The notes below the pieces were generated by a model, which saw nothing but the letters and a program-made list of their open reading frames with translations, made no database searches and had not been told where the DNA came from. This document shows, one piece after another, positions 7,975 through 19,969 of a DNA stretch of 64,000 nt (positions are counted from its first letter, which is position 1; every line of letters starts with the position of its first letter). The position numbers were made by a program, and so were the translations under genes. The DNA is from Azohydromonas aeria (GTDB lineage: Bacteria; Pseudomonadota; Gammaproteobacteria; Burkholderiales; Burkholderiaceae_C): assembly GCF_009760915.1 (NCBI RefSeq), contig NZ_VIDQ01000006.1, forward strand, positions 86,860-150,859, read 5' to 3'.

Positions 7975-9188
7975 TTACTCGTGCCGCAGCGCCTCGATCG
8001 GGTCCAGCCGCGCCGCGCGCCGCGCCGGGAAGTAGCCGAAGAGCACGCCGATGCCCGCCGAGAACACGAAGGCCAGCACGTTGATGGGCACGTCAAACGT
8101 GTAGGGCACGCCCATCAGCCGCGCGCCGGTGACCGAGAACACGGCCGCCAGCACGATGCCGATCACGCCGCCCAGCGCCGCCAGCGCCACGGCCTCGATC
8201 AGGAACTGCAGCAGCACCTCGGCCTCCAGCGCACCGATGGCCAGGCGCACGCCGATCTCGCGCGTGCGCTCGGTCACGCTCACCAGCATGATGTTCATGA
8301 TCCCGATGCCGCCCACCAGCAGGCTCACCGCGGCCACGGCGCTCAGCAGCATCGTCATCACGCGCGTGGTGCTGGAAAACGTCTGCGCCAGCTGCGCGGT
8401 GTCGAGCACGTTGAAGTTGTCCTCCTCGCCGGCCGCGAGCTTGCGCCGCTCGCGCAGCAGGTCGCGGATGCCGGCCTTCACGCGCTCGGCGTCGCTGCCC
8501 TCGGCCATCGACACCAGGATCGTCTGCACCCGCGTGCTGCCCGTGACGCGGCGCTGCACGGTGGCCAGCGGCATGAGCACCACGTCGTCCTGGTCGTTGC
8601 CCATCGCGCCCTGCCCCTTGGAGGCCAGCACGCCCGCCACCTCGCAGGAGAACTGCCTGATGCGCAACCGCTGGCCCAGCACCTGGGCGGCGTCGGCCGC
8701 GAACAGCTCGCGGCGCACCGTCTCGCCGATCAGGCACACCGCCGCGCCGGCGCGCTCCTCGGCCTCCTCGAAGCCGCGGCCCGCGGCGATGCGCCAGTTG
8801 TTGGTGAAGAAGTAGTCGCTGCTGGTGCCGGTGACGCTGGTGGCCCAGTTGCGGCCGTTGGCCACCACCGTCACGCCGGAGCGCACCTCCGGTGCCACCG
8901 CGGCCACGCCGCCGATCTGGCCGCGGATGGCGGCCACGTCCTCCACCGTGAAGCTGGGCGCGCCGGCGCCGCCGCTGCCCGGGCCCAGGCGCTGGCCCGG
9001 GCGCACCATGAGCAGGTTGGTGCCCAGGCTCGTGATCTCGCTTTGCACCGCCTGCGTCGCGCCCTTGCCCAGCGTCACCATGGTGATGACGGCGCTCACG
9101 CCGATGACGATGCCCAGGATGGTCAGGAAGCTGCGCAGCAGGTGGCGGCGGATCTCGCGCAGCGCCAGCAGCAGGCTGTTCCACAGCA

Positions 9189-9189
<1 letters not shown>
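7975..9189 (-). CDS. macB: MacB-type ABC transporter permease (FtsX fold)
   Basis: Membrane subunit of a tripartite ABC efflux pump. The 404 residues show the MacB layout: an N-terminal cytoplasmic helix and TM1 (SFLTILGIVIGVSAVITMVT), a large periplasmic domain to about residue 270, then three TM segments near 280-390 including LLVGGIGIMNIMLVSVTERTREIG. The C-terminus ends with the conserved LDPIEALRHE. Unlike E. coli MacB, the ATPase is a separate gene. The start ATG at 9189 shares its base with the end of the upstream ATPase gene, indicating coupling. The substrate is unknown; macrolides, siderophores, lipopeptides and protoporphyrin are handled by family members. Confidence 0.92.
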
Positions 9190-10001
<812 letters not shown>

Positions 10002-10014
10002 GCTCGTCCCGGCC

Positions 10015-11349
10015 TCACCTGGGCTGCGCGCGCTGGTCCACGATCACCTGCATGCCGGGCTGGAGCTGGTCGCTGCGCACCTCGGTGCGGCGGCCGTCGC
10101 TGGCGCCGGTGGTGACGGTGACGGCCACGGGGCGGCCCTCCTGCAGCAGCCACAGCGTCCTGCTGGCGCCGCTGCCGGCGGCCTCGCCGGCCTGCTTGCG
10201 TGCGTTGCGCGGCATGCGCGGCATCAGCACCGAGGTGACGCCGGCACCGCCGCCGCCGCCCGCGGCCGGGCCGCCGCCGTCCTGCGGCGCGGCCGCGGTG
10301 GAGGGCGTGAAGCGCAGTGCTTGGTTGGGCACCAGCAGCACGCCGCGGCGCGGGTCGCTGTGGATGGTGGCCGTGGCCGTCATGCCCGGGCGCAGCGACA
10401 GGTCCTCGTTGGCCACCTCCAGCAGCGTCGGGTAGGTCACGACGTTGTCGGTGGTGGTGGAGCCGTAAGCCACGCGCGTGACGGTGGCCGGGTAGCGCCG
10501 CTGCGGCCAGGCGCTGACGCTGAAGTCGGCCTGCTGGCCCACGGCGAGCGACCCCACGTCGGCCTCGTCCACGTTGACCTGCAGCCGCATGCGCTTGAGG
10601 TCCTCGGCCAGGGTGAAGAGCGTGACCGCCTGCAGCGAGGCGGCCACGGCGTTGCCCGGGTCCACGCTGCGCGTGAGGATCACGCCGTCGATGGGCGCGC
10701 GGATGGCGGTCTTGCCCAGGTTCGTCTCGTCGATGAGCACCTGCGCCTGCGCGTCGGTCACGGCCGCGCGCGCGGCGCTCAGGTCGGCCTGCGCGCGCGC
10801 CAGGCTGGCGCGCGCGGTGTCGAGCTCGGACTGCGAGGGCACCTTGCCGCCGGACAGCCGCGCCACCTCCTCGAAGCGGCCGAGTTGCGCCTGGGCCTCG
10901 CGCAGCGTGGCCTCCGCCTGGGACACCCGGGCGCGGCTGGAGGCCAGCGTGGCGCGCGAGCGCTCCAGCTGCCCCTGCAGCCGGGTGCGGTCCAGCTCGA
11001 CCAGCACCTGGCCCTTCTTCACCTGGTCGTTCACGTCCACCAGCACGCGCGCCACGGTGCCGGAGAGCTCGCTGCCGATGTTCACGGTGCGCGTGGGCTG
11101 CAGCGTGCCGTTGGCGCTGACGCTCAAGCTGAGGTCGCCGCGCGTCACCGGCTCGGTGACGAACACCGGCACGGCCTGCTGCGCCTGGCGCTGCTGCCAG
11201 GCCAGGCCGCCGGCCACCGCGGCGGCGAGCACGCCCGCGCCGATCCAGGTGGCGGGCCGGCGCCGCCAGGGCCGCGGCCGGGCGCCGGCGCCCAGCAGCG
11301 CGTCGAGTTCGGGGCCGGCCTTGGCGTCGGCTTTGTCGGTGGACTTCAT
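10015..11349 (-). CDS. macA: MacA-like periplasmic adaptor (membrane fusion protein)
   Basis: Bridges the ABC permease to the outer-membrane channel. The 444 residues hold an N-terminal TM anchor (ATWIGAGVLAAAVAGGLAW), a lipoyl/barrel-sandwich domain (SELSGTVARVLVDVNDQVKKG), a long alpha-hairpin coiled coil (about residues 120-210) and beta-barrel and MP domains. A Gly/Pro/Ala-rich insertion sits near residues 365-385. The frame is open upstream into the preceding gene, but the adaptor homology starts at MKSTDKADAK, so ATG 11349 was chosen. It is second in the four-gene efflux operon. Confidence 0.92.
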   Translation of the reverse strand: MKSTDKADAKAGPELDALLGAGARPRPWRRRPATWIGAGVLAAAVAGGLAWQQRQAQQAVPVFVTEPVTRGDLSLSVSANGTLQPTRTVNIGSELSGTVARVLVDVNDQVKKGQVLVELDRTRLQGQLERSRATLASSRARVSQAEATLREAQAQLGRFEEVARLSGGKVPSQSELDTARASLARAQADLSAARAAVTDAQAQVLIDETNLGKTAIRAPIDGVILTRSVDPGNAVAASLQAVTLFTLAEDLKRMRLQVNVDEADVGSLAVGQQADFSVSAWPQRRYPATVTRVAYGSTTTDNVVTYPTLLEVANEDLSLRPGMTATATIHSDPRRGVLLVPNQALRFTPSTAAAPQDGGGPAAGGGGGAGVTSVLMPRMPRNARKQAGEAAGSGASRTLWLLQEGRPVAVTVTTGASDGRRTEVRSDQLQPGMQVIVDQRAQPR

Positions 11350-11420
11350 GGTTCGGGAATCCGGTCTCGATGCTCGGCCGGCCGCAGCGCACGCAAAGCG
11401 CGCCGCCGGCACGAAAGGTG

Positions 11421-12833
11421 TCAGGGCATGGCCACCGTGGCGGCGTCGGGCTGCCAGCCGCCGCCCAGCGCCTTGTACAGGCGCACGTGGGCGATGGCGG
11501 CGTCGGCCTGCGCGGCGGCCAGGCTGTCCTGCAGGGCAAACTGGGTGCGCTGGGTCTGCAGCACGGTCTGGAAATCCACCAGCCCGCCGCCGTACTGCTG
11601 CGTGGCCAGCAGCGCGGCATTCGCAGCCGCCTGCGCCGCGCGCGCGAGCGTGGCCTGGCGCTCGCGGCTGCTGCGCAGCTCGACCAGCGCGTCCTCCACT
11701 TCCTTGAGCGCATTGAGCGCCACCGACTGCAGGCTGGCCGCCGACTGCTGGGCCGCGGCCTGTTGCGCGCGCACCTGGGCGTTGATGGCGCCGCCGTCGA
11801 AGAGCGGCAGCGACAGCCCCGCGACCAGCGAGCTGACCACCGCGCCGGGGCCGGTGAGCCCGCCCACGGTCAGCGCGCTCAGGCCGAGCGAGCCGCTCAA
11901 GCTGAAGCTGGGATAGCGCGCTGCGTCGGCCTGGGTGACGCGCGCCAGCGCGGCGCGCACCTGCGCCTCGGCGGCGCGCACGTCCGGGCGCTGGCGCAGC
12001 GTGTCGGTGGGCAGGCTCTGCGCCAGGCCGTCCGGCGCGGCCGGGATGGGCGCCGGCTGCTCCAGCCCCGGCATGCCGGGCGGCCGCCCGGTGAGCACCG
12101 CCAGCGCGCTGGCGAACTGGGCGATCGAGAGTTCCAGCGCCGGGATCTGCGCCTGCGTCTGCTCGGCGGCGGCGCGGGCCTGCTCGGCCTCCAGCGAGGT
12201 GGCCAGGCCGGCCTGCAGCCGCCACTGCGCGATCTGGTTCGTCTCCAGCTGGCTGGCCAGGTTGTCCCGGGCGATCGCCAGCCGCGCCTGCAGGCCGCGC
12301 AGCGTGACCAGGTTCACGGCCACCTCGGCCGCCAGCGACACCTGCACGTCGGCCAGCGACAGCGCGCTGGCGGCGATGTCCTGTTCGGCGGCCGCGACGC
12401 CGGCGCGGGTGCGGCCGAACAGGTCGGGCTCCCAGGCCGCGTCGAAGCCGGTGCGGAAACTGTTGCCGGTGGCGTTCTGGGCGCGGCTGCGGCTGGCCGA
12501 GGCCGAGGCACCGAGGTTCGGATACAGGCCCGCGGCGGCCAGGTCGCGCAGCGCGCGGGCCTGGCGCAGCGTGGCGCGCGCCGACTCGGCCTGCGGGCTG
12601 GCGCGCAGTGCCTCGTCCACCAGGCCGGGCAGCAGCGGGTCGCCGAACTGGCTCCACCACGAGGCGGTGGCGGCGGCATGGGCCGATGGCGCGGCCCCGG
12701 CGCCGGCAGCGGGCCGGGGGGCGGCCTCGGCATCGGCGGGCGGGCGGATCGCCGCGCAGCCCGACAGCAGCGCCACCGCGGCGCAGGCCACGGCGCGGCG
12801 CCAGGGACGAAGGGATGTCACGGATTGATTCAC
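11421..12833 (-). CDS. Outer-membrane efflux lipoprotein (NodT/OprM family)
   Basis: Outer-membrane channel of the efflux system, 470 residues. A lipoprotein signal ends in LLSGC with Cys26 as the lipidation site. Two homologous OEP repeats follow: one with SPQAESARATLRQARALRD and SRAQNATGNSFRTGFDAAWEPDLFGR, the second with TLRQRPDVRAAEAQVRAALA and GLSLPLFDGG. The C-terminal half ends with the usual YKALGGGW. It is the first gene of the operon, with the adaptor, ATPase and permease following on the same strand, so a complete trans-envelope exporter is encoded together. Confidence 0.93.
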   Translation of the reverse strand: MNQSVTSLRPWRRAVACAAVALLSGCAAIRPPADAEAAPRPAAGAGAAPSAHAAATASWWSQFGDPLLPGLVDEALRASPQAESARATLRQARALRDLAAAGLYPNLGASASASRSRAQNATGNSFRTGFDAAWEPDLFGRTRAGVAAAEQDIAASALSLADVQVSLAAEVAVNLVTLRGLQARLAIARDNLASQLETNQIAQWRLQAGLATSLEAEQARAAAEQTQAQIPALELSIAQFASALAVLTGRPPGMPGLEQPAPIPAAPDGLAQSLPTDTLRQRPDVRAAEAQVRAALARVTQADAARYPSFSLSGSLGLSALTVGGLTGPGAVVSSLVAGLSLPLFDGGAINAQVRAQQAAAQQSAASLQSVALNALKEVEDALVELRSSRERQATLARAAQAAANAALLATQQYGGGLVDFQTVLQTQRTQFALQDSLAAAQADAAIAHVRLYKALGGGWQPDAATVAMP

Positions 12834-12923
12834 GAGGAGCAGTCTGCCAGCCGGATGTGGCGCGGCCGCTGCCCCTGCTTTGCTACAGCGTAAAGACGCA
12901 CATTGCGGCCGCCGCCGCGGCGC

Positions 12924-14087
12924 TCAAGGCTGGACCGGGGGCAGCAGCTTCCAGGCGCCGTTCTCGACCTTCACCATCACGCGCGCGCGGTGGTCGAGGC
13001 CGAGGTGGTCGCTGGGCGAGAGGCTGAAGATGCCGTGCGCGCCGGGCAGCTCGTGGATGGTTTCCAGCGCATCGCGCAACGCGGCGCGGAACTCGGCCGT
13101 CCCGGGCTGCGCCTTCTTCAGCGCCACGGGCACGGCGGCGGCCACGAGCTGGCCGGCGTCCCAGGCATGCGCGCCGAAGGTGGAGACGCTGCCCTTGCCG
13201 TGAGCCGCCTCGTACAGGGCGACGTACGCCAGGGCGCTCTTCCTCACCGGGTGCGTGGCGGCCAGCTGCTCGGCCACCAGCACCGGGCCGGCGGGCAGCA
13301 CGGTGCCTTCCACGTCCTTGCCGCCCACGCGCAGGAAGTCGGCGTTGGCCACGCCGTGCGTCTGGTAGAAGCGCCCGGCGTAGCCGCGCTCGCGCAGCGC
13401 GCGCTGCGGCAGTACGGCCGGGGTGCCGGAGGCGGCCACCAGCACCGCGTCGGGCTTGACGGCCAGGATGCGGAACGCCTGGGCGGCGACGGCATTGTCG
13501 GTGCGGGCGTAGCGCTCGTTGGCCACCACGGCGATGCGCTTGAGCGCCGCGGCCTTGCTGAACTCCTGGAACCAGCCCTCGCCGTAGGCGTCGGCAAAGC
13601 CGATGAAGGCGACGTTGCGCACGCCGGCCGCGGCCATGTGCTCGGCGATGGCCACCGACATGGCGATGTCGTTCTGCGGCGTCTTGAAGACCCAGCGCCG
13701 GCGCGCGTCCTGCGGCTCGACGATGCGTGCGCCGGCGGCCATGGAAATCATGGGCGTCTGCGACTCGGCGGCCACGTCGATCATGGCCAGCGAGTTGGGC
13801 GTGGTGGTGCTGCCCAGCAGCACGTCCACCCTGTGCTCGGTCACGAGGCGGCGCGCGTTGGCAACGGCCGTGGGCGCGTCCGAGGCGTCGTCGAGCACGA
13901 TGTAGTTCAGCTTCTGCCCGGCCACCGTGGCGGGCAGCAGCGCGATGGTGTGCTTCGCCGGGATGCCCAGCGACGCGGCCGGGCCGCTGGTGGAGAGCGT
14001 GACGCCGACGTTGACGTCGGCCCGCGCCAGCGCGGCGGCCAGCAGCGCGGCGGCCAGGGCGACGAGGCGGGGCGTCGGGATTTTCAT
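12924..14087 (-). CDS. ABC-type branched-chain amino-acid-like substrate-binding protein
   Basis: A periplasmic receptor of the LivJ/LivK (peripla_BP_6) type, 387 residues. The signal peptide spans residues 1-23 (LVALAAALLAAALARA, then DVNVGVTLSTSGPAA). The family pattern is visible: VDVLLGSTTTPNSLAMIDVA, a central SMAAGARIVEP, and FIGFADAYGEGWFQEF at the hinge. No permease or ATPase genes adjoin it, so it is an orphan receptor; Burkholderiales encode many of these. The ATG at 14087 is preceded by GGAGGAGA. It is divergent from the deacetylase gene across a 239-base intergenic region. Confidence 0.88.
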   Translation of the reverse strand: MKIPTPRLVALAAALLAAALARADVNVGVTLSTSGPAASLGIPAKHTIALLPATVAGQKLNYIVLDDASDAPTAVANARRLVTEHRVDVLLGSTTTPNSLAMIDVAAESQTPMISMAAGARIVEPQDARRRWVFKTPQNDIAMSVAIAEHMAAAGVRNVAFIGFADAYGEGWFQEFSKAAALKRIAVVANERYARTDNAVAAQAFRILAVKPDAVLVAASGTPAVLPQRALRERGYAGRFYQTHGVANADFLRVGGKDVEGTVLPAGPVLVAEQLAATHPVRKSALAYVALYEAAHGKGSVSTFGAHAWDAGQLVAAAVPVALKKAQPGTAEFRAALRDALETIHELPGAHGIFSLSPSDHLGLDHRARVMVKVENGAWKLLPPVQP

Positions 14088-14180
14088 GAGGCGGCTCTCC
14101 TCCGGGCGCGACGACGGCATGCGCCGGACGGGAAGCGCCGGCTGGGCTGCTTGCAACGTGACATTGTGGCCCGCGCCGAG

Positions 14181-14203
14181 GCTTGTCCCGGCACCGGACA
14201 AGC
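14181..14203. promoter_or_regulatory. Inverted repeat in divergent intergenic region
   Basis: GCTTGTCC (14181-14188) and GGACAAGC (14196-14203) are exact complements separated by seven bases, between the binding-protein gene and the PIG-L gene. It could be a repressor operator or a short hairpin. No regulator can be named. Confidence 0.5.
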
Positions 14204-14251
14204 GCATTCCGCTTGCGCCGGCCTGACGAAATCCCCTGTGCCATCCCTGCC

Positions 14252-14263
14252 TTGACGCGTCAA
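14252..14263. promoter_or_regulatory. 12-bp palindrome upstream of the PIG-L cluster
   Basis: TTGACGCGTCAA is a perfect palindrome 64 bases before the deacetylase ATG. Its left half is also a -35-like hexamer (TTGACG), so a bound regulator would sit on the presumed promoter. A convincing -10 box is not visible. Confidence 0.45.
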
Positions 14264-14326
14264 AGCCGCTGCACGGGCTTGGCAATTGCTGCACTGCACC
14301 GTCGCCACTGCTTCCTCCAGCCGTCC

Positions 14327-15025
14327 ATGCCTGCCCTGCTCGTCTCGCCACATCTCGACGATGCCGTTTTCGGTTGTGGGGAGTGGCTGCAGGCGAATCC
14401 GGGCACGCGCGTGACGACGGTGTTCGCCGGGCTGCCTCCCGACGGCGGGCAGCGCACCGACTGGGACGCACGATGCGGCTTCGAAAGCGCCGCGCAGGCG
14501 GTGCGCGAGCGGCGCGAGGAAGACCGCGCCGCGCTGGCGCTGCTGGGCGGCGAGCCGTGCTGGCTGGAGTTCGGCGACAGCCAGTACGGCGCCACGCCGT
14601 CGGTCGAGGCGGTGACCGATGCGCTGTCGGACCTGCTGGCGCGGCAGGCGCCGGATGCGCTGTTCGTCTTCCCGATAGGACTCTTCCATTCCGATCACCG
14701 GCTGGTGCACGAGGCCTGCATGGCGGCCTGGCGGCGCCGGCCACGCCCGGCCCTGCTGTACGAGGACGCGCTCTACCGCGGCATCCCGGGGCTGCTGCAG
14801 CAGCGGCTGGCCGAGCTGCTGCAGGCCGGGCTCGTGCTCACGCCGGCGAAGGAGCGGCCGGTGGCGGACACGGCCGGGGCCAAGGCGCGCGCGGTGCGCT
14901 GCTACGCCAGCCAGCTGCGCGCCTTCGGCCCCGGCGGCCATGACGACACGGCGCGGCCGGAGCGGCGCTGGCGTTTCGAGATCAACACCGCCGGCGCAGC
15001 GCCGGCCAGCGAAGGGACATCGTGA
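14327..15025 (+). CDS. PIG-L/LmbE family zinc deacetylase
   Basis: Family members remove N-acetyl groups from GlcNAc-type sugars in mycothiol, bacillithiol, GPI and aminoglycoside synthesis. The 232-residue protein opens with LLVSPHLDDAVFGCG, which carries the zinc/catalytic H-x-DD motif. The third zinc ligand is in the later FHSDHRLVHEA motif. The ATG at 14327 was preferred over an in-frame GTG at 14183 because homology begins at MPALLVSPH. Its TGA at 15023-15025 overlaps the ATG of the glycosyltransferase, and that gene overlaps the radical SAM gene in the same way. The natural substrate is unknown. Confidence 0.85.
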   Translation: MPALLVSPHLDDAVFGCGEWLQANPGTRVTTVFAGLPPDGGQRTDWDARCGFESAAQAVRERREEDRAALALLGGEPCWLEFGDSQYGATPSVEAVTDALSDLLARQAPDALFVFPIGLFHSDHRLVHEACMAAWRRRPRPALLYEDALYRGIPGLLQQRLAELLQAGLVLTPAKERPVADTAGAKARAVRCYASQLRAFGPGGHDDTARPERRWRFEINTAGAAPASEGTS

Positions 15026-15936
15026 TGACACAGGTGGATGCGCGCGTGAGCGTGGTGGTGCTCACGCACGAGCGCCCGCAGGAGCTCGAGCACACGCTGC
15101 GGCGGCTCGATGCGCTGCCGCAGCGGCCGGCGCTGGTCGTGGTGGACAACGCCGCCTCGCCGGCCGCGGAAGAAGTCGTGCGACGCTTTCCCGGCGCGCA
15201 GTACGTGCCCTGCCCCGGCAACCCCGGCGCGGCCGGGCGCAACGCAGGCGTGGAACGGGTGCGCACGCCCTATGTCGCGTTCTGCGACGACGACACCTGG
15301 TGGGAGCCGGGCGCGCTGGCGCGCGCGGCCGACGTGCTGGACGCCCATCCGCGCCTGGGCGTGCTCAATGCGCAGGTGCTGGTGGGGCCCCAGGACCGGC
15401 CCGACCCGGCCTGCGAGCGCATGCACACCAGCCCGCTGGACTCGCGCGGGCTGCCCGGGCCGCGGCTGGTGGGCTTCATGGCCGGCGCGGTGGTGATGCG
15501 CGTGCGTGCCTTCCGCGAGGCCGGCGGCTACGAGCGGCGCTTTCACCTGGGCGCCGAGGAGGGGCTGCTGGGCCAGGACCTGATGGCCGCGGGCTGGGAC
15601 CTGGCCTTCGTGCCGGCGGTGCGCACGCACCACCACCCGTCGCCGGCACGGGACCGGCGCGCGCGCCAGCTCGTCACCACGCGCAACCGCTTCTGGCTGG
15701 CCTGGCTGCGGTTGCCGTGGCGGCTGGCCTGGCACGAGACGCGCAAGGTCTGGCGCGACGGCCGCGCGCAGGGCGTGCTCGGCCCTGCGCTGCGCGCCGC
15801 GCTGGCCGGGCTGCCCTGGGCGCTGGCGCGGCGGCGCGTGCTGCCGCCGGCGGTGGTGGAGATGATCGTGGCGGTGCACGGCGGGCCGCCGCCGGCGCGG
15901 CAGCGCCTGCACGTCGCCCAGGGAGTGCAGCGCTGA
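15025..15936 (+). CDS. Family 2 glycosyltransferase
   Basis: A predicted inverting GT-A glycosyltransferase of 303 residues. The N-terminus has VSVVVLTHERPQELEHTLRR and ALVVVDNAAS, the nucleotide-sugar binding region. The metal-binding acidic motif appears as FCDDDTWWEPGAL. LGAEEGLLGQDLMAAGWDLAFVP fits the ED-like catalytic loop region. The C-terminal part is rich in Trp/Arg/Leu and may associate with the membrane. The start overlaps the preceding stop (TGATG), and its own TGA overlaps the next ATG at 15936. Donor and acceptor are not predictable. A GTG three bases earlier is an alternative start. Confidence 0.87.
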   Translation: MTQVDARVSVVVLTHERPQELEHTLRRLDALPQRPALVVVDNAASPAAEEVVRRFPGAQYVPCPGNPGAAGRNAGVERVRTPYVAFCDDDTWWEPGALARAADVLDAHPRLGVLNAQVLVGPQDRPDPACERMHTSPLDSRGLPGPRLVGFMAGAVVMRVRAFREAGGYERRFHLGAEEGLLGQDLMAAGWDLAFVPAVRTHHHPSPARDRRARQLVTTRNRFWLAWLRLPWRLAWHETRKVWRDGRAQGVLGPALRAALAGLPWALARRRVLPPAVVEMIVAVHGGPPPARQRLHVAQGVQR

Positions 15937-17030
15937 TGCGGAAGAACCTGAAGCTGGGCGCCGTCGTGCCGGACGCGGTCGCGCCCGGAGCGGTCACGGC
16001 CTCTCCCTGCCCTGCCCCGGCGGCCGCGGCGCCGGTGGAGCTGTACCCGCCGCTGCCGCGCTTCGCGCAGATCGAGCCGGTGGGCCGCTGCAACCTGGCC
16101 TGCCGCATGTGCACCGTCAACGACCGCGGCGACGCCATCGGCGAAATGTCGCTGGAGCGCTTCACGCAGCTGCTGGACCAGATGCCGGGACTGCAGGAGC
16201 TGCACCTGCAGGGCCTGGGCGAGCCGATGCTGCATCCGCACTTCTTCGACATGGTGGCGCTGGCGGCGGCGCGCGGCATCCGCGTCTCGGCGAACACGAA
16301 CCTCACGCTGCTGACGGCGGCGCGGGCGGCGCGCTGTGTCGAGGGGCCGTTGAGCGCACTGTCGGTGTCGCTGGACGGCGCCAGCGCGGCGGTCTACGAG
16401 TCGATCCGGCGCAAGGCGAACTTCGCCAAGGTGGTGCGCAACCTGGGCCGGCTGATGCAGGCGCGGCGCGAGGCCGGCAGCACGCTGGAGGTGCGCGGCG
16501 TGATGGTGCTGATGCGCCACAACGCGCACGAGCTGCCGGCGCTGTTGCGGCTGCTGCACGCGCACGGCGTGCCGGAGCTGCTGGTGCAGCGCCTGTCCAG
16601 CGACCTGCAGCAGCCGGAACTGGCGGCGCGCTACATCCCGATCCGCAGCTACGTGAACGAGCACGAGCTGGCCGAGGACGAGCTGCCCGGGCTGGAGTCG
16701 CTGTTCGCCGAGTCACGCGCGCTGGCCGCGCAGCTGGGCATGAGGCTGAACCTGCCGCGGCTACGGCCGCGTGCGCAGCGGCAGTCCACCGGGCCGCGCT
16801 GCGACTGGCCCTGGGAGCAGCTCTACATCACCGCCGCCGGTCAGATGCTGCCGTGCTGCATGGCGGCCAGCGCGGACCGGGCGACGTTCGGGGACGTGTT
16901 CGAGCAGCCGGTGGACGGGTTGCGTGCGCGCTGGCACGGCGAGCAGGCGGTGGCGCTGCGCGCCGCGCTGGCCGCGGACACGCCGCCGAGCCTGTGCCGC
17001 TCCTGCGCGCTGTACCGGGGCATGTTCTGA
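15936..17030 (+). CDS. Radical SAM/SPASM domain protein
   Basis: A 364-residue radical SAM enzyme. The [4Fe-4S] cluster motif CNLACRMC places cysteines at 52, 56 and 59, followed by LHLQGLGEPMLHP, the SAM-binding GEP region. The C-terminus carries an auxiliary-cluster (SPASM-type) cysteine set: RCDWPWEQ, GQMLPCCMA and LCRSCALYRGMF at the very end. SPASM enzymes modify peptides or oxidise sugar alcohols, as BtrN does in 2-deoxystreptamine synthesis. A precursor peptide is not evident nearby. Coupling to the GT2 and deacetylase genes favours a carbohydrate-related substrate, but this is inference. A longer upstream open frame overlaps the GT2 gene and was rejected. Confidence 0.87.
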   Translation: MRKNLKLGAVVPDAVAPGAVTASPCPAPAAAAPVELYPPLPRFAQIEPVGRCNLACRMCTVNDRGDAIGEMSLERFTQLLDQMPGLQELHLQGLGEPMLHPHFFDMVALAAARGIRVSANTNLTLLTAARAARCVEGPLSALSVSLDGASAAVYESIRRKANFAKVVRNLGRLMQARREAGSTLEVRGVMVLMRHNAHELPALLRLLHAHGVPELLVQRLSSDLQQPELAARYIPIRSYVNEHELAEDELPGLESLFAESRALAAQLGMRLNLPRLRPRAQRQSTGPRCDWPWEQLYITAAGQMLPCCMAASADRATFGDVFEQPVDGLRARWHGEQAVALRAALAADTPPSLCRSCALYRGMF

Positions 17031-17111
17031 GTCCAAGGGCAGCCGCAGCGGCCCCTGCCCCGGCGCACGGTCCATTTCGGCGTCACGGCGTCACGGCGGA
17101 ATGGAACGCCC

Positions 17112-17139
17112 AAAAGAAAAGCGGCCCACGAGGGGCCGC
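17112..17139 (-). terminator. Rho-independent terminator after tRNA-Cys
   Basis: On the minus strand, AGCGGCCCC, a short loop and GGGCCGCT form a GC-rich hairpin followed by TTTTCTTTTG. It lies about 30 bases beyond the tRNA-Cys 3' end and would end the tRNA-Gly/tRNA-Cys transcript. Confidence 0.8.
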
Positions 17140-17167
17140 TAAGTATTTGATTTTATTTCGAGTTCTT

Positions 17168-17241
17168 TGGAGGCGCGGGCGGGAGTCGAACCCACCTGGA
17201 CGGATTTGCAATCCGCTGCATAACCGCTTTGCTACCGCGCC
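17168..17241 (-). tRNA. tRNA-Cys (anticodon GCA)
   Basis: A 74-base cloverleaf read on the minus strand. It begins GGCGCGGTAGCAAAGC and ends CGCGCCTCCA with CCA encoded. The anticodon loop in CGGATTGCAAATCCG gives GCA. It is second in a transcript behind tRNA-Gly. Confidence 0.97.
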
Positions 17242-17282
17242 GCTGCATGAAAAAAGGAAGCCGGGGCTTCCTTTTCGGTATC

Positions 17283-17358
<76 letters not shown>

Positions 17359-17397
17359 ATTGCCTTCGCTTCACATTGCTGCTCAGCGAAGACTCGC

Positions 17398-17427
17398 AGT
17401 ATACACCGCTTTTTTTGACCCGCGCAA
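17398..17427 (-). promoter_or_regulatory. Candidate promoter of the tRNA-Gly/Cys transcript
   Basis: On the minus strand, TTGCGC (17427-17422) and TATACT (17403-17398) are separated by 18 bases, about 40 bases before the tRNA-Gly 5' end. Both hexamers are close to the sigma-70 consensus. The promoter sits directly after the lon stop codon in an A/T-tract-rich gap. Confidence 0.55.
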
Positions 17428-17435
17428 GCCTTTTT

Positions 17436-19868
<2,433 letters not shown>

Positions 19869-19969
19869 GGGTTCCTCTCTTTCTCAGGCCCACGTGGGGC
19901 CCGAGGTCTGAAATGCAAGCGGGAACGGCCGCCGCCGTGTCTGGAACTGGGGGAGCGAGTGGATCGGGA

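Noticed and set aside
10015..12660. An apparent 881-residue fusion of an outer-membrane factor and MacA
   Set aside because: The first half is in the wrong frame for the efflux lipoprotein at 11421-12833, and true adaptor homology starts at 11349. The longer frame is only an open upstream extension.
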